A stretch of DNA of 64,000 nucleotides from Pseudomonas sp. RIT-PI-r (lineage in GTDB: Bacteria > Pseudomonadota > Gammaproteobacteria > Pseudomonadales > Pseudomonadaceae), in assembly GCF_001297015.1 (NCBI RefSeq), contig NZ_LIGE01000023.1:186001-250000 (forward strand), in the 5' to 3' direction. Made by a program: the position numbers and the translations under genes. Shown here piece by piece: positions 7,977 to 15,910 of this stretch (position 1 is its first letter; each line of letters opens with the position of its first letter). The notes under the pieces are model-generated. The model did no database searches. It had not been told where the DNA came from and saw only the letters and a program-made list of their open reading frames with translations.

Positions 7977-10634
7977 TCAGGCGAACTCGCACGTCACGCT
8001 GGCTTCACCATCGAGCGTGGCATGTACACGCTTGAGGCTTTCGCCGGTGGCCATGGCGTCGAGCAAACGATCCGCCACCAGCGGCAGCACGTGTTGATCG
8101 AGCAGATGGTCGATCAGACGCGCGCCGCTGTCGCTTTGCGTGCAACGCTCGGACAGGTGATCGACGAGGTTCTGACACCAGCTGAAATCCAGCTGACGAC
8201 GGTTGAGGCGCTCGCCGAGACGACCGAGTTTGATCTCGATCAGTTCGCGCAGCACCGGGCCGCCGACCGGGTAGTACGGCACCACTTTCATTCGCGCCAG
8301 CAGCGCCGGTTTGAAGTGTTTGCTAAGGACCGGGCGAATGGTTTCTTCGAGGACTTCAGCGGTTGGGCGTGCGCCGTTCTCGCAGAGATCGCTGATCTTG
8401 TCGCTACCGAGGTTCGAGGTCATCAGGATCAACGTGTTGCGGAAGTCGATCTCGCGACCTTCACCGTCGTTGGCCACGCCTTTGTCGAAGATCTGGTAGA
8501 ACAGGTTGAGCACGTCCGGATCAGCCTTTTCGACTTCATCGAGCAACACCACCGAATACGGTTTCTGGCGCACGGCTTCGGTGAGCATGCCGCCCTCGCC
8601 GTAACCGACGTAGCCCGGTGGCGCGCCGATCAGGCGGGAAACGGTGTGCTTCTCCTGGAATTCGGACATGTTGATGGTGGTGATGAAACGATCACCGCCG
8701 TACAGCAAGTCAGCCAGGGCCAGTGCGGTTTCGGTTTTACCCACGCCGCTCGGGCCGACCAGCAGGAACACGCCGACTGGCGCATCAGGTTTGTTCAGGC
8801 CGGCAGCGGTGGCGCGCATCGAGCGATCCAGTGCGTGTACGGCTTGTTCCTGACCGCGAATGCGCGTGCGCAGGTCGGTGGCAAAACTGGCGACTTTGGC
8901 GTTGTGTTCGCGGGCCAGTTGCGCCAATGGCACGCCGGTCCAGGCGCTGATCACTTCGGCAACCAGACGCGGGCACACTTCGAAACTGACCAGACGCTCT
9001 TTGACCTGAGCGGCAGTCAGGGCGCTGTGGGTTTCGTTGAGCTGCGCCTCGAGCGCTTCGACGCTTTGGCCTTCTTCGACTTCGGCGGCAACGGTTTCGA
9101 TCACGGTGCCTTCGGCGTCTTCTTCAACGGTGACCACTGGCTCGACCGCCGCAGCTTCGCGAGCCTTGGCCAGTTGCTGACGCAGATCCAGCAGGCGCTC
9201 GGCCAGTTGCTTCTGCTCAGTCCACAGGGTTTCCAGCGCAACCATTTCGTCTTCGGCTTCGTCGAGACGTGCTTCCAGTGCATCCAGCGCCTCGTGGTCG
9301 ATCAGCAGACCGGCTTCGGCATCGCGGCGCCGGGCCTGACGCTGACGGCCACCTTCAGCCAGTTCGCCACGCAGGCGCGCGAGGCTTTCCGGCGCGGCGG
9401 CGAGGCTGATGCGTACGCGAGCGCAAGCGGTGTCGAGAACGTCGACAGCTTTGTCCGGCAGTTGCCGGCCAGCCAGATAACGTGCGGACAATTCCGCCGC
9501 CGAAACCACCGCATCATCACGCAGGTAGATGCCGTGGCTCTTCTCGTAAACCTGGGCCAGACCACGGAGGATGGTCACCGCTTCGCTGACGGTCGGTTCG
9601 TGCAGTTGCACCGGCTGGAAACGACGGGCCAGCGCCGGGTCTTTCTCGAAGTATTTCTTGTACTCAGCCCAGGTGGTCGCGGCGATGGTGCGCAGTTCGC
9701 CACGGGCCAGTGCCGGCTTCAACAAGTTGGCCGCATCGGAACCGCCGGCATTGCCGCCCGCGCCGATCAGGGTGTGGGCTTCGTCGATGAACAGAATGAT
9801 CGGTTTCGGCGAGGCTTTGACTTCGTCGATCACGCCTTTGAGGCGACGTTCGAACTCACCTTTGACGCTGGCGCCGGCCTGCAGCAAGCCCATGTCCAGC
9901 GACAGCAGCTCAACGCCTTTGAGCACTTGCGGCACTTCACCGGCGGCGATGCGCGACGCCAGACCTTCGACGATGGCGGTTTTACCCACGCCAGCTTCAC
10001 CGACCACAATCGGGTTGTTCTTGCGGCGACGGGCGAGGATGTCGACCATCTGCCGGATCGCGCCGTCACGGCACAGCACCGGGTCGAGTTTGCCGTCGCG
10101 GGCCTGTTGCGTCAGGTTGTGGGTGAAACGCTGCAGCAGCGATTCGCCCTGTGCGGCCGGTTTGCCATTGGCCGCCGGTTGCTCTTTTTGCGACAGGGCA
10201 AACTCCTTCAGGCGATCAATGTTCAGCTTGGCGAGCAGCGGCTGATAGCGGCTGCCGGCGTAGCGCATCGGATTGCGCAGCAGCGCAAGGATCAGCGCGG
10301 CGTCTTCGACCTGGGTCTGGCCCAGTTCGAGGTTGGCCACCAGCAGCGCGTCTTGCAGCCACTGCACCAGTTCCGGGGCGAACACCGGGTTACGCGAAGC
10401 GCTGTGTTCGACGCGCGATTGCAGCGCGGCGCTGAGTTCACCGGCGTCGACGTCTGCATCCTGCAGTGCGCGCGACAACAAGCCATTCGGGCGCTCGAGC
10501 AGGCCGAGCATCAAATCTTCGACGAGGATCTTGCTGCCGCCACGGGCCACGCAACGCTCGGCGGAACGTTCCAGATCACGACGGGTTTCGGCGTCCAGCG
10601 CCTGGATGAGTTGTTGCAGGTCTACGTTGATCAT
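7977..10634 (-). CDS. clpV: ClpV (TssH) T6SS sheath-recycling AAA+ ATPase
   Basis: 885 residues, full length. The N-terminal Clp-N domain is followed by two AAA+ modules: Walker A GEAGVGKTA at residue 212 and GPSGVGKTE at 627, with an M-domain coiled coil around residues 410-500. ClpV binds contracted TssB/TssC sheath and dismantles it for another firing cycle; it differs from ClpB chaperones by its N-domain and its T6SS context. The gene lies 11 bases downstream of tssG and directly upstream of the sigma-54 activator gene. Nothing about the ATPase motifs looks damaged. Confidence 0.97.
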   Translation of the reverse strand: MINVDLQQLIQALDAETRRDLERSAERCVARGGSKILVEDLMLGLLERPNGLLSRALQDADVDAGELSAALQSRVEHSASRNPVFAPELVQWLQDALLVANLELGQTQVEDAALILALLRNPMRYAGSRYQPLLAKLNIDRLKEFALSQKEQPAANGKPAAQGESLLQRFTHNLTQQARDGKLDPVLCRDGAIRQMVDILARRRKNNPIVVGEAGVGKTAIVEGLASRIAAGEVPQVLKGVELLSLDMGLLQAGASVKGEFERRLKGVIDEVKASPKPIILFIDEAHTLIGAGGNAGGSDAANLLKPALARGELRTIAATTWAEYKKYFEKDPALARRFQPVQLHEPTVSEAVTILRGLAQVYEKSHGIYLRDDAVVSAAELSARYLAGRQLPDKAVDVLDTACARVRISLAAAPESLARLRGELAEGGRQRQARRRDAEAGLLIDHEALDALEARLDEAEDEMVALETLWTEQKQLAERLLDLRQQLAKAREAAAVEPVVTVEEDAEGTVIETVAAEVEEGQSVEALEAQLNETHSALTAAQVKERLVSFEVCPRLVAEVISAWTGVPLAQLAREHNAKVASFATDLRTRIRGQEQAVHALDRSMRATAAGLNKPDAPVGVFLLVGPSGVGKTETALALADLLYGGDRFITTINMSEFQEKHTVSRLIGAPPGYVGYGEGGMLTEAVRQKPYSVVLLDEVEKADPDVLNLFYQIFDKGVANDGEGREIDFRNTLILMTSNLGSDKISDLCENGARPTAEVLEETIRPVLSKHFKPALLARMKVVPYYPVGGPVLRELIEIKLGRLGERLNRRQLDFSWCQNLVDHLSERCTQSDSGARLIDHLLDQHVLPLVADRLLDAMATGESLKRVHATLDGEASVTCEFA

Positions 10635-10645
10635 GGCTCACGTCC

Positions 10646-11653
10646 TTAATGAATTTTGCTGCCCAGGGTCACCACGCCGTCCGCTTTTTCGCGGCCCAGC
10701 CAGCTGGTCCAACCGAGGCGACAGGCGTTCTGCTCACCGATGCGCAGTTCGCGGATTTCTTCCTGGCGCAGAACCAGGCGGATGTCGTAATCGAGCGGGT
10801 CACGCAAGGTGAACCGCACCAGCGCGCAGAGCGGCTGGTAACCGAAACCGATCGGCAGGAATTCATGGAATCGCTGCCAGTCGAGTTCGGTGATGTGAAT
10901 GCGGAATTTGCCGCTGCGGTCGCGCACGTGTTCGCCGAGCACCAGGTCTTCACCGAGCAGGCTGTTGGCACGGCCCAATCGATTGCGCTGCTCTTCGAGA
11001 ATTTCCACTCGGCGCTCGATGCACTGCTCGATGACCAGGTCTTCGTGCTTGAAGTAGTAACGCAGCACGGCTTCGATCAGCGCCGCCGAGTGCGCCCGCA
11101 AGCTGAGCAAGCCGAGGTACGGCAGCAGGCGTTTCCAGTTGAGTTCCTTGGCCTTGCGAATCTCGTCGCCGCCCAGGCCGATCAGCGCAAACAGCTGCGC
11201 CGAGAACGGGTCGAGCGCGCCGCTCTGGAAGCTCGCACGATAGCGATACTTGCGCCAGATCGGCAGCATCAGCCGTTGCAGGCGATGGTGGAACAAGTCG
11301 AGGAAATTGCGCGTCGGGTTGCCGTCCTCGCTGTCGCCCAGGGCTTGTTCACCGTAGAACGCCGGCAGCGGCGAGCCGGAACCGACCAGGCCGATCAGGT
11401 TGAAACGCATGCGCGCGCGCATCTGCCCGTGTTCTTCGAAGAACTCGACGCGATCGACGTCGCTGCGCGGAAAGCCCAGGCTCGGGTTGGCCTGAAACTC
11501 GACCTGATCGTACAGATCGTCTTCGCTCAGATGCGGGTGTGCTTCGCGCAGCCGGTCGATCACCAGCAGCACGGCCTGAAACAGCGAGTACTCGCGTATT
11601 ACCTTGGTCAGCCCGCTTAAAGCAGGGGCTGCAGGCCCATACGTGGTGTCCAT
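10646..11653 (-). CDS. tssG: TssG T6SS baseplate protein
   Basis: 335 residues, usual length. TssG forms baseplate wedges with TssF in a 1:2 complex. The N-terminal pattern is family-like: FFEEHGQMRARMRFNLIGL and the GSPLPAFYGE turn near residue 90. The start at 11653 lies inside the end of tssF (37-base overlap), so the two are probably translationally coupled, in keeping with their fixed stoichiometry. Confidence 0.94.
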   Translation of the reverse strand: MDTTYGPAAPALSGLTKVIREYSLFQAVLLVIDRLREAHPHLSEDDLYDQVEFQANPSLGFPRSDVDRVEFFEEHGQMRARMRFNLIGLVGSGSPLPAFYGEQALGDSEDGNPTRNFLDLFHHRLQRLMLPIWRKYRYRASFQSGALDPFSAQLFALIGLGGDEIRKAKELNWKRLLPYLGLLSLRAHSAALIEAVLRYYFKHEDLVIEQCIERRVEILEEQRNRLGRANSLLGEDLVLGEHVRDRSGKFRIHITELDWQRFHEFLPIGFGYQPLCALVRFTLRDPLDYDIRLVLRQEEIRELRIGEQNACRLGWTSWLGREKADGVVTLGSKIH

Positions 11654-13404
11654 TGGTACACCTCTCCCTGTGTGCTTTTTACGCGCAGCTCATGGAATGA
11701 ATTGAGACTGGCGTAAAGCGCGAAAAACTCGTTAAGAACCGAAGCGAAAACGAACAGGTCGCCTTCGCCGATATACCCTTCCGGGTCGATGGTCAGTTCG
11801 GTGCGCAAACCACGCACCGGCAAGCCACGGTGCAAGCGGTCGACGTGGTGATGCTTGATGTGCTTGAGGCCGCCGAGCAGGCGTTTGCTGACCTTCTCCG
11901 CGTGCTGGTCGTAGTAACGCGGCAAGTCGTAGGTTTCGAGAATCACCTTCAACGCATTGACGTCGGCCAGCGACAGATAGTTAAGCGACATGTTGCTGAT
12001 CAGCTTCCACAGGAAGTCACGGTTCAGCGGTGGCGCGAAGCTCGACGTGGCCGGGGTAATGTTGCGGAAACTCAAGAACTCCGGCGTCTCTTCGCAGGCC
12101 ATGCAGATGTCGCCAAGCTTGAGCTTGCGCGGCAGGTTCTGGTTGGTGCAGATCAGCTCGATCGACAGGGTTTCGTGGGCTTCGGTGTGGCGGATGCCGA
12201 AGCTCAGGTATGTGTCGAGGCCATCGTGCAACAGCGAAGAACGCTGGCGAATGCTGTAGTGCGGACGGCTGTTGGGCACGTCGAAACTCGGGTCGTGCTC
12301 GAAGGATTCGAACGGCACGTATTCCTGATAACCGAGGCCGCCGGGCTTCCAACCAGTCACGGTTTCCACCGAGAACACGCCGCAGTTTTCCAGATCGAAT
12401 TCCGCCGGCAGTAACAGGTATTCGTCCTGCTTGCCGTCGAGGCGGATCGGCAGCGCGTCGTGGGCGAACAGGTTGGCAATCGGCGTGCAAAACAGCTTCA
12501 CGTTATCCAGCGTCGGGCGCATGCGCATGATGCCGCTCTTGCGGATATCGAAGCGCAATTCAAGGCCGCGCATCTGCTTCAGCGTGTCTTCCGGCAGCGC
12601 ATTGAGGATGTCCAGACCGTTGACGTCGACGAACAGGAACTTGTCCTGGAAGGCGAAGTATTCCTGGAGATAGCGATAGCCACGGAAGGTGTTGAGCGGA
12701 TACGGGATCAACGCTTCTTCTTCGGCAAAGCCCACCGGTTTGACCCGATCACCCGGAATTTTGAACGCCATCGGCTTGCCGCTAACGCCATCAATCGGTT
12801 TGCCGGCACCGTCGAGCGGGATCAGTTCGATGCCTTCGAGGTTGCGCAGCAGGCTCAGGTAGAGCATCTGGCTGATGTAGCGCTCACCGGCAAAGTGCAA
12901 ACGCAGCTTGCTCAGTTCCAGCTCACCGAGGTGTCCGTCGGCACTCATTTCCAGACGCAGGCTGAGCAGCGAGCCGTCGCCCTTCACCGAGTAGTTCAGC
13001 GCAGCCAGATCCAGTGGCAACACTTCGGTCGGGTAGCAGGTGCGGAAGCGGCAACGCACGTCTTCGATCGGCTTGCTTTCAATCGGCGTATCGCGCTCGA
13101 CCCGCAACGCCGGCCCGGATCGCTTGAGCGGATCGAACTGCAAAATGCTGAACGCCGGCAGCGGGCGCATGTAGTTCGGCCACAGCAATTGCATCAGCGA
13201 ATGGCTGAGCTCCGGCAACTCGTCATCAAGCTTCTGGCGCAGACGCCCAGTCAGAAACGCAAAGCCTTCGAGCAACCGCTCCACGTCCGGATCCCGCCCG
13301 GCCTGCCCCAGATACGGTGCCAACGCCGGACTACGCTCGGCGAAACGGCGACCGAGTTGGCGCAGTGCGGTGAGTTCGCTTTGGTAGTAGTGGTTAAAGG
13401 ACAC
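11617..13404 (-). CDS. tssF: TssF T6SS baseplate protein
   Basis: 595 residues, usual length. It starts MSFNHYYQSELTALRQLGRR, the family-typical N-terminus (Y-x-x-E-L-x-x-L-R-x-x-G), and continues with DPDVERLLEGFAFLTGRLRQ and a P-x-F-S-I-L-Q-F pattern. TssF pairs with TssG in the baseplate around the VgrG hub. Upstream it is separated from tssE by four cargo genes (13432-15482), a break from the compact tssE-tssF junction of P. aeruginosa HSI-II. Confidence 0.95.
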   Translation of the reverse strand: MSFNHYYQSELTALRQLGRRFAERSPALAPYLGQAGRDPDVERLLEGFAFLTGRLRQKLDDELPELSHSLMQLLWPNYMRPLPAFSILQFDPLKRSGPALRVERDTPIESKPIEDVRCRFRTCYPTEVLPLDLAALNYSVKGDGSLLSLRLEMSADGHLGELELSKLRLHFAGERYISQMLYLSLLRNLEGIELIPLDGAGKPIDGVSGKPMAFKIPGDRVKPVGFAEEEALIPYPLNTFRGYRYLQEYFAFQDKFLFVDVNGLDILNALPEDTLKQMRGLELRFDIRKSGIMRMRPTLDNVKLFCTPIANLFAHDALPIRLDGKQDEYLLLPAEFDLENCGVFSVETVTGWKPGGLGYQEYVPFESFEHDPSFDVPNSRPHYSIRQRSSLLHDGLDTYLSFGIRHTEAHETLSIELICTNQNLPRKLKLGDICMACEETPEFLSFRNITPATSSFAPPLNRDFLWKLISNMSLNYLSLADVNALKVILETYDLPRYYDQHAEKVSKRLLGGLKHIKHHHVDRLHRGLPVRGLRTELTIDPEGYIGEGDLFVFASVLNEFFALYASLNSFHELRVKSTQGEVYQWTPRMGLQPLL

Positions 13405-13431
13405 GGGTTACCTGCCTGGTAGTGGAACTCA

Positions 13432-13863
13432 TCAAAAAAATATCCTGTAGAGCGCGACTGTCAGCCCGGACACGAAATAACCTGCGACGAGCAGGTACGG
13501 TAAAAAAGCGAGCCAAGCGAACATCATCGGTAATCCGGAAAGCTCCCCCAAAAGCAACAGAACCAGCCCGCCGATAATCCAGGGTGTCGCATAAAACGGG
13601 ATGAACATCAGTGGCGCCCACAAGACCTTCTTCAGAATCTCTTGCTCAGTTACTTTGCTGAGCGCTCGCGTTGCCCATGTGGCAAAAACGAAGTACGCCG
13701 GAATGCCGAACCCAAGGACGTAGATCATCAGGAACTGCTTCCAGTTGGAGACCTGCGAGTACCCCGCAAACCAATCAACGATCGTTAGAACCACGAGCAA
13801 GACCATCGGTCCGCAGAGCGCGGCCACCAGAAATCTGTGCAGGCTCGGAGTGATCACTTGCAC
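13432..13863 (-). CDS. Four-helix integral membrane protein in the T6SS cargo cassette, function unknown
   Basis: 143 residues with four hydrophobic segments, at about 8-30, 42-62, 83-107 and 112-138. No named family is recognised. It is the last gene of a cassette inserted between tssE and tssF and is co-directional with the T6SS operon. Small multi-helix membrane proteins beside T6SS effectors are often immunity proteins that protect the inner membrane or periplasm, so an immunity role, or help in handling the effector at 14303-14956, is a reasonable inference. The codons look more AT-rich than in the flanking tss genes, which suggests later acquisition. Confidence 0.7.
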   Translation of the reverse strand: MQVITPSLHRFLVAALCGPMVLLVVLTIVDWFAGYSQVSNWKQFLMIYVLGFGIPAYFVFATWATRALSKVTEQEILKKVLWAPLMFIPFYATPWIIGGLVLLLLGELSGLPMMFAWLAFLPYLLVAGYFVSGLTVALYRIFF

Positions 13864-13940
13864 ACACCTAAGGCAGGACGCTGTCCATCGCGATAGGCAA
13901 ACGCTTTTGGCCCCCGGATTTGCGAACTCATGGGAGGTCG

Positions 13941-14306
13941 TTACTTCGCTTTCGCTTTATCGGAACTAAGAACTTTTCGCTCTTGAATAAAAATAGCGCC
14001 CTCACCCTCAAAAAACAGAACATTGTCAGCAGTGAATGGCTCGCTATTCTCATCTCCAAACTTCAGCCAGCCTTCATCCCATAATGACCCATCATCATTT
14101 CGGATCTGGATAAAATAATAAGGCCGTTCGGGCTTTGTGATTTCTATAAACTGTCCGCCATCGGCTCCACCGCGCCAATGAGCGTTCGGGTACTCGCTCA
14201 ACAGACGCGGCTTATCTTTTGAAAAATCCATAAAATATATTCCAACAAATAATGCCAAAAAAGAAAGCGCACCCATGAACATTAGAAAACGCTTCACCCA
14301 AATCAA
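13941..14306 (-). CDS. Membrane-anchored putative T6SS immunity protein
   Basis: 121 residues. One N-terminal membrane helix (about 6-26, FLMFMGALSFLALFVGIYF) is followed by a soluble, acidic domain of about 95 residues expected on the periplasmic side. Its start overlaps the stop of the putative effector gene by four bases, the tight coupling common for effector-immunity pairs. If the effector acts in the periplasm, a periplasm-facing anchored domain is what an immunity protein would need. No family is recognised; base composition is AT-rich relative to the T6SS genes. Confidence 0.7.
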   Translation of the reverse strand: MIWVKRFLMFMGALSFLALFVGIYFMDFSKDKPRLLSEYPNAHWRGGADGGQFIEITKPERPYYFIQIRNDDGSLWDEGWLKFGDENSEPFTADNVLFFEGEGAIFIQERKVLSSDKAKAK

Positions 14307-14956
14307 TCTTTTATCTCCAGAGCGTCAGTGCTGTACACGTAATTCAGATCCGGTTTAACCGCCTGAAAATCTTCCATATAATCTTTAGGAATGACGGCAA
14401 AATAAGGTCTGCTCGGTGCACCGAGATTGAGACTGTCGACTAAATCGGCAACGAAGGTCATGCAGTTATGGTCTGTCAGGTTGTAGGGCTTCCTATCCAG
14501 AGCCTTGTTTTCCTTCAATTTATTGTTCAGCCAAGTTTCGGCGTCAGAATATGCAGCTCCGCGGAGCACCACCCCAGATACATTGCCGGACTGTCCAAAT
14601 GCTACGGCCATTTTTCTCAAGGTTTTCTTCAGTGACTGCTCAGTAATCGCGCCTGCCTTAATCGTAACGTCAGGCACCGCGCGAACCCTGACGACGCCAG
14701 GGGGGCCCTCCTCCCCTTGATACCGTCCATATTCTCCATACATCGTCTTTCCAGTTTTACCGTTGACAATCAAAACACCAGCATGCCCTAGATTCGGAAC
14801 CTCGCCACTGAGCCCTAGCATTTCGACATGAATCTTGTAGTCTGGAAATACGACTGGAATTACGAAGTCGTGATCACTCACCAGATAAATTTGAACCGGC
14901 GTTTTATCCTTGGCGGGTGTCGTCGCAAAAGTTGCTACTTTTACAGCTTGAGGCAT
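14303..14956 (-). CDS. Putative T6SS effector with a permuted papain-like (NlpC/P60-type) cysteine hydrolase core
   Basis: 217 residues, no signal peptide. Two motifs stand out: NLGHAGVLIV with His58 and YNLTDHNCMTFVADLV with Cys165. A His motif before a Cys motif is the order of circularly permuted papain-like amidases, the reverse of classical NlpC/P60. Cys165 with His58 would be the catalytic pair; Asn164 or His163 are possible helpers. The gene begins one base downstream of the PAAR gene, so the product is probably loaded on the spike by that PAAR-TTR protein. Substrate (peptidoglycan peptide, lipid or protein) cannot be told from sequence. The effector role is inferred from context and from the overlapping immunity-like gene. 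Confidence 0.6.
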   Translation of the reverse strand: MPQAVKVATFATTPAKDKTPVQIYLVSDHDFVIPVVFPDYKIHVEMLGLSGEVPNLGHAGVLIVNGKTGKTMYGEYGRYQGEEGPPGVVRVRAVPDVTIKAGAITEQSLKKTLRKMAVAFGQSGNVSGVVLRGAAYSDAETWLNNKLKENKALDRKPYNLTDHNCMTFVADLVDSLNLGAPSRPYFAVIPKDYMEDFQAVKPDLNYVYSTDALEIKD

Positions 14957-14957
14957 C

Positions 14958-15482
14958 TCACTCTCCCCTGACCAGCCAATTTGGCTTAGCTGAAATTTCG
15001 ATGTTCTGCACGCTCCCCTTAGTTCCTAACGACTTGGAAAAACCCGCATCATCAGTTACACCATGGATTTCCGAACCATCTTCGAGAGTGGCTGTATAAG
15101 CCATATTTTTAAGTGGCTGACCAGATACTGGGTCCATTAGTTGGACGCGGACATTGAATCCAAATATCTCCAAAGGAACTGGCGGCACAAACGGCGCCGG
15201 AGAGTGCGAATTCCCGATAATTACCGTCGAAGATCCAGCCGTAACCTTGTTGCCGTGGGAGCCCACAGAATCAACAGTGACAGCAGACTTGCCGTTGATT
15301 TTTACCGTCGTGGCCAGATCGCCGACCATCGCACCACCACACGCAGAGGCATCACCTTCACGGGCGGCCGCGAGGCCGTCGAAGAACACGTCGCCGGAAC
15401 CGGCGGCGATCGGGTTGGTACCGTGGCCAGGAAGTGGGCAAGCGGTGGGGTCGGATACGCGTGCTGCAGGTTTGCCAGACAT
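14958..15482 (-). CDS. PAAR-domain T6SS spike tip with a transthyretin-like C-terminal extension
   Basis: 174 residues. Residues 1-100 form a PAAR domain: MSGKPAARVSDPTACP at the start, then GSGDVFFDGLAAAREGD and GSSTVIIGN near its end. Residues 108-174 (VRVQLMDPVSGQPLKNMAYT ... DDAGFSKSL) look like a small beta-sandwich of the transthyretin-like type found behind PAAR domains. PAAR proteins cap the VgrG trimer and their extensions recruit or carry effectors. It is first in the cargo cassette, 11 bases after tssE, and almost touches the putative effector gene. Confidence 0.85.
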   Translation of the reverse strand: MSGKPAARVSDPTACPLPGHGTNPIAAGSGDVFFDGLAAAREGDASACGGAMVGDLATTVKINGKSAVTVDSVGSHGNKVTAGSSTVIIGNSHSPAPFVPPVPLEIFGFNVRVQLMDPVSGQPLKNMAYTATLEDGSEIHGVTDDAGFSKSLGTKGSVQNIEISAKPNWLVRGE

Positions 15483-15493
15483 CGGGGATCTCC

Positions 15494-15901
15494 TTAGGTG
15501 ACCTTCACTTGTCCGCTGCCATCCAGGCGCGCGGAAAAACTGACCTGACGCTTGAACCCTTCAACTTCCAGCAGGCCTTCGATACTGAAGGCCAGGCGCA
15601 GTTGATCGTGGTCACGCGGCAGGGAAATGACACGCACGTTGCTCAGGCGTGGCTCGTAGGCTTCGATGAAGTTTTCGATGGCCAGACGGGCCTGACTCAG
15701 GGAGTCGTGCAGGCTCAGGCGCATGTCATTGAGATCGGGCAACCCGTAGTCGGACAGCGTTTGCACGCTGCCGGCCCGGGTGCTGAGCATTTTGGCCAGA
15801 TGGGCAGCCACAGACGCCATGGCTGAAGCTTCGAGGCTTCTGCCCTTGCGCTGTTCCGCATCGCCATTGAGGCGTTCGAAAAGACTGCCGTATCCGTCCA
15901 T
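15494..15901 (-). CDS. tssE: TssE (gp25-like) T6SS baseplate protein
   Basis: 135 residues, usual length. The start MDGYGSLFERLNGD (F-E-R-L) and the central NDMRLSLHDSLSQARLAIEN plus the beta-rich C-terminus match gp25/TssE proteins, which dock the first sheath ring on the baseplate. It lies nine bases downstream of tssC. In P. aeruginosa HSI-II the corresponding gene (hsiF2) is followed directly by the tssF counterpart; here a cargo cassette intervenes. Confidence 0.93.
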   Translation of the reverse strand: MDGYGSLFERLNGDAEQRKGRSLEASAMASVAAHLAKMLSTRAGSVQTLSDYGLPDLNDMRLSLHDSLSQARLAIENFIEAYEPRLSNVRVISLPRDHDQLRLAFSIEGLLEVEGFKRQVSFSARLDGSGQVKVT

Positions 15902-15910
15902 GAGTCGCTC

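Noticed and set aside
7959..10649. 896-codon plus-strand open frame opposite clpV
   Set aside because: Exact antisense shadow of ClpV, whose two ATPase modules are intact.
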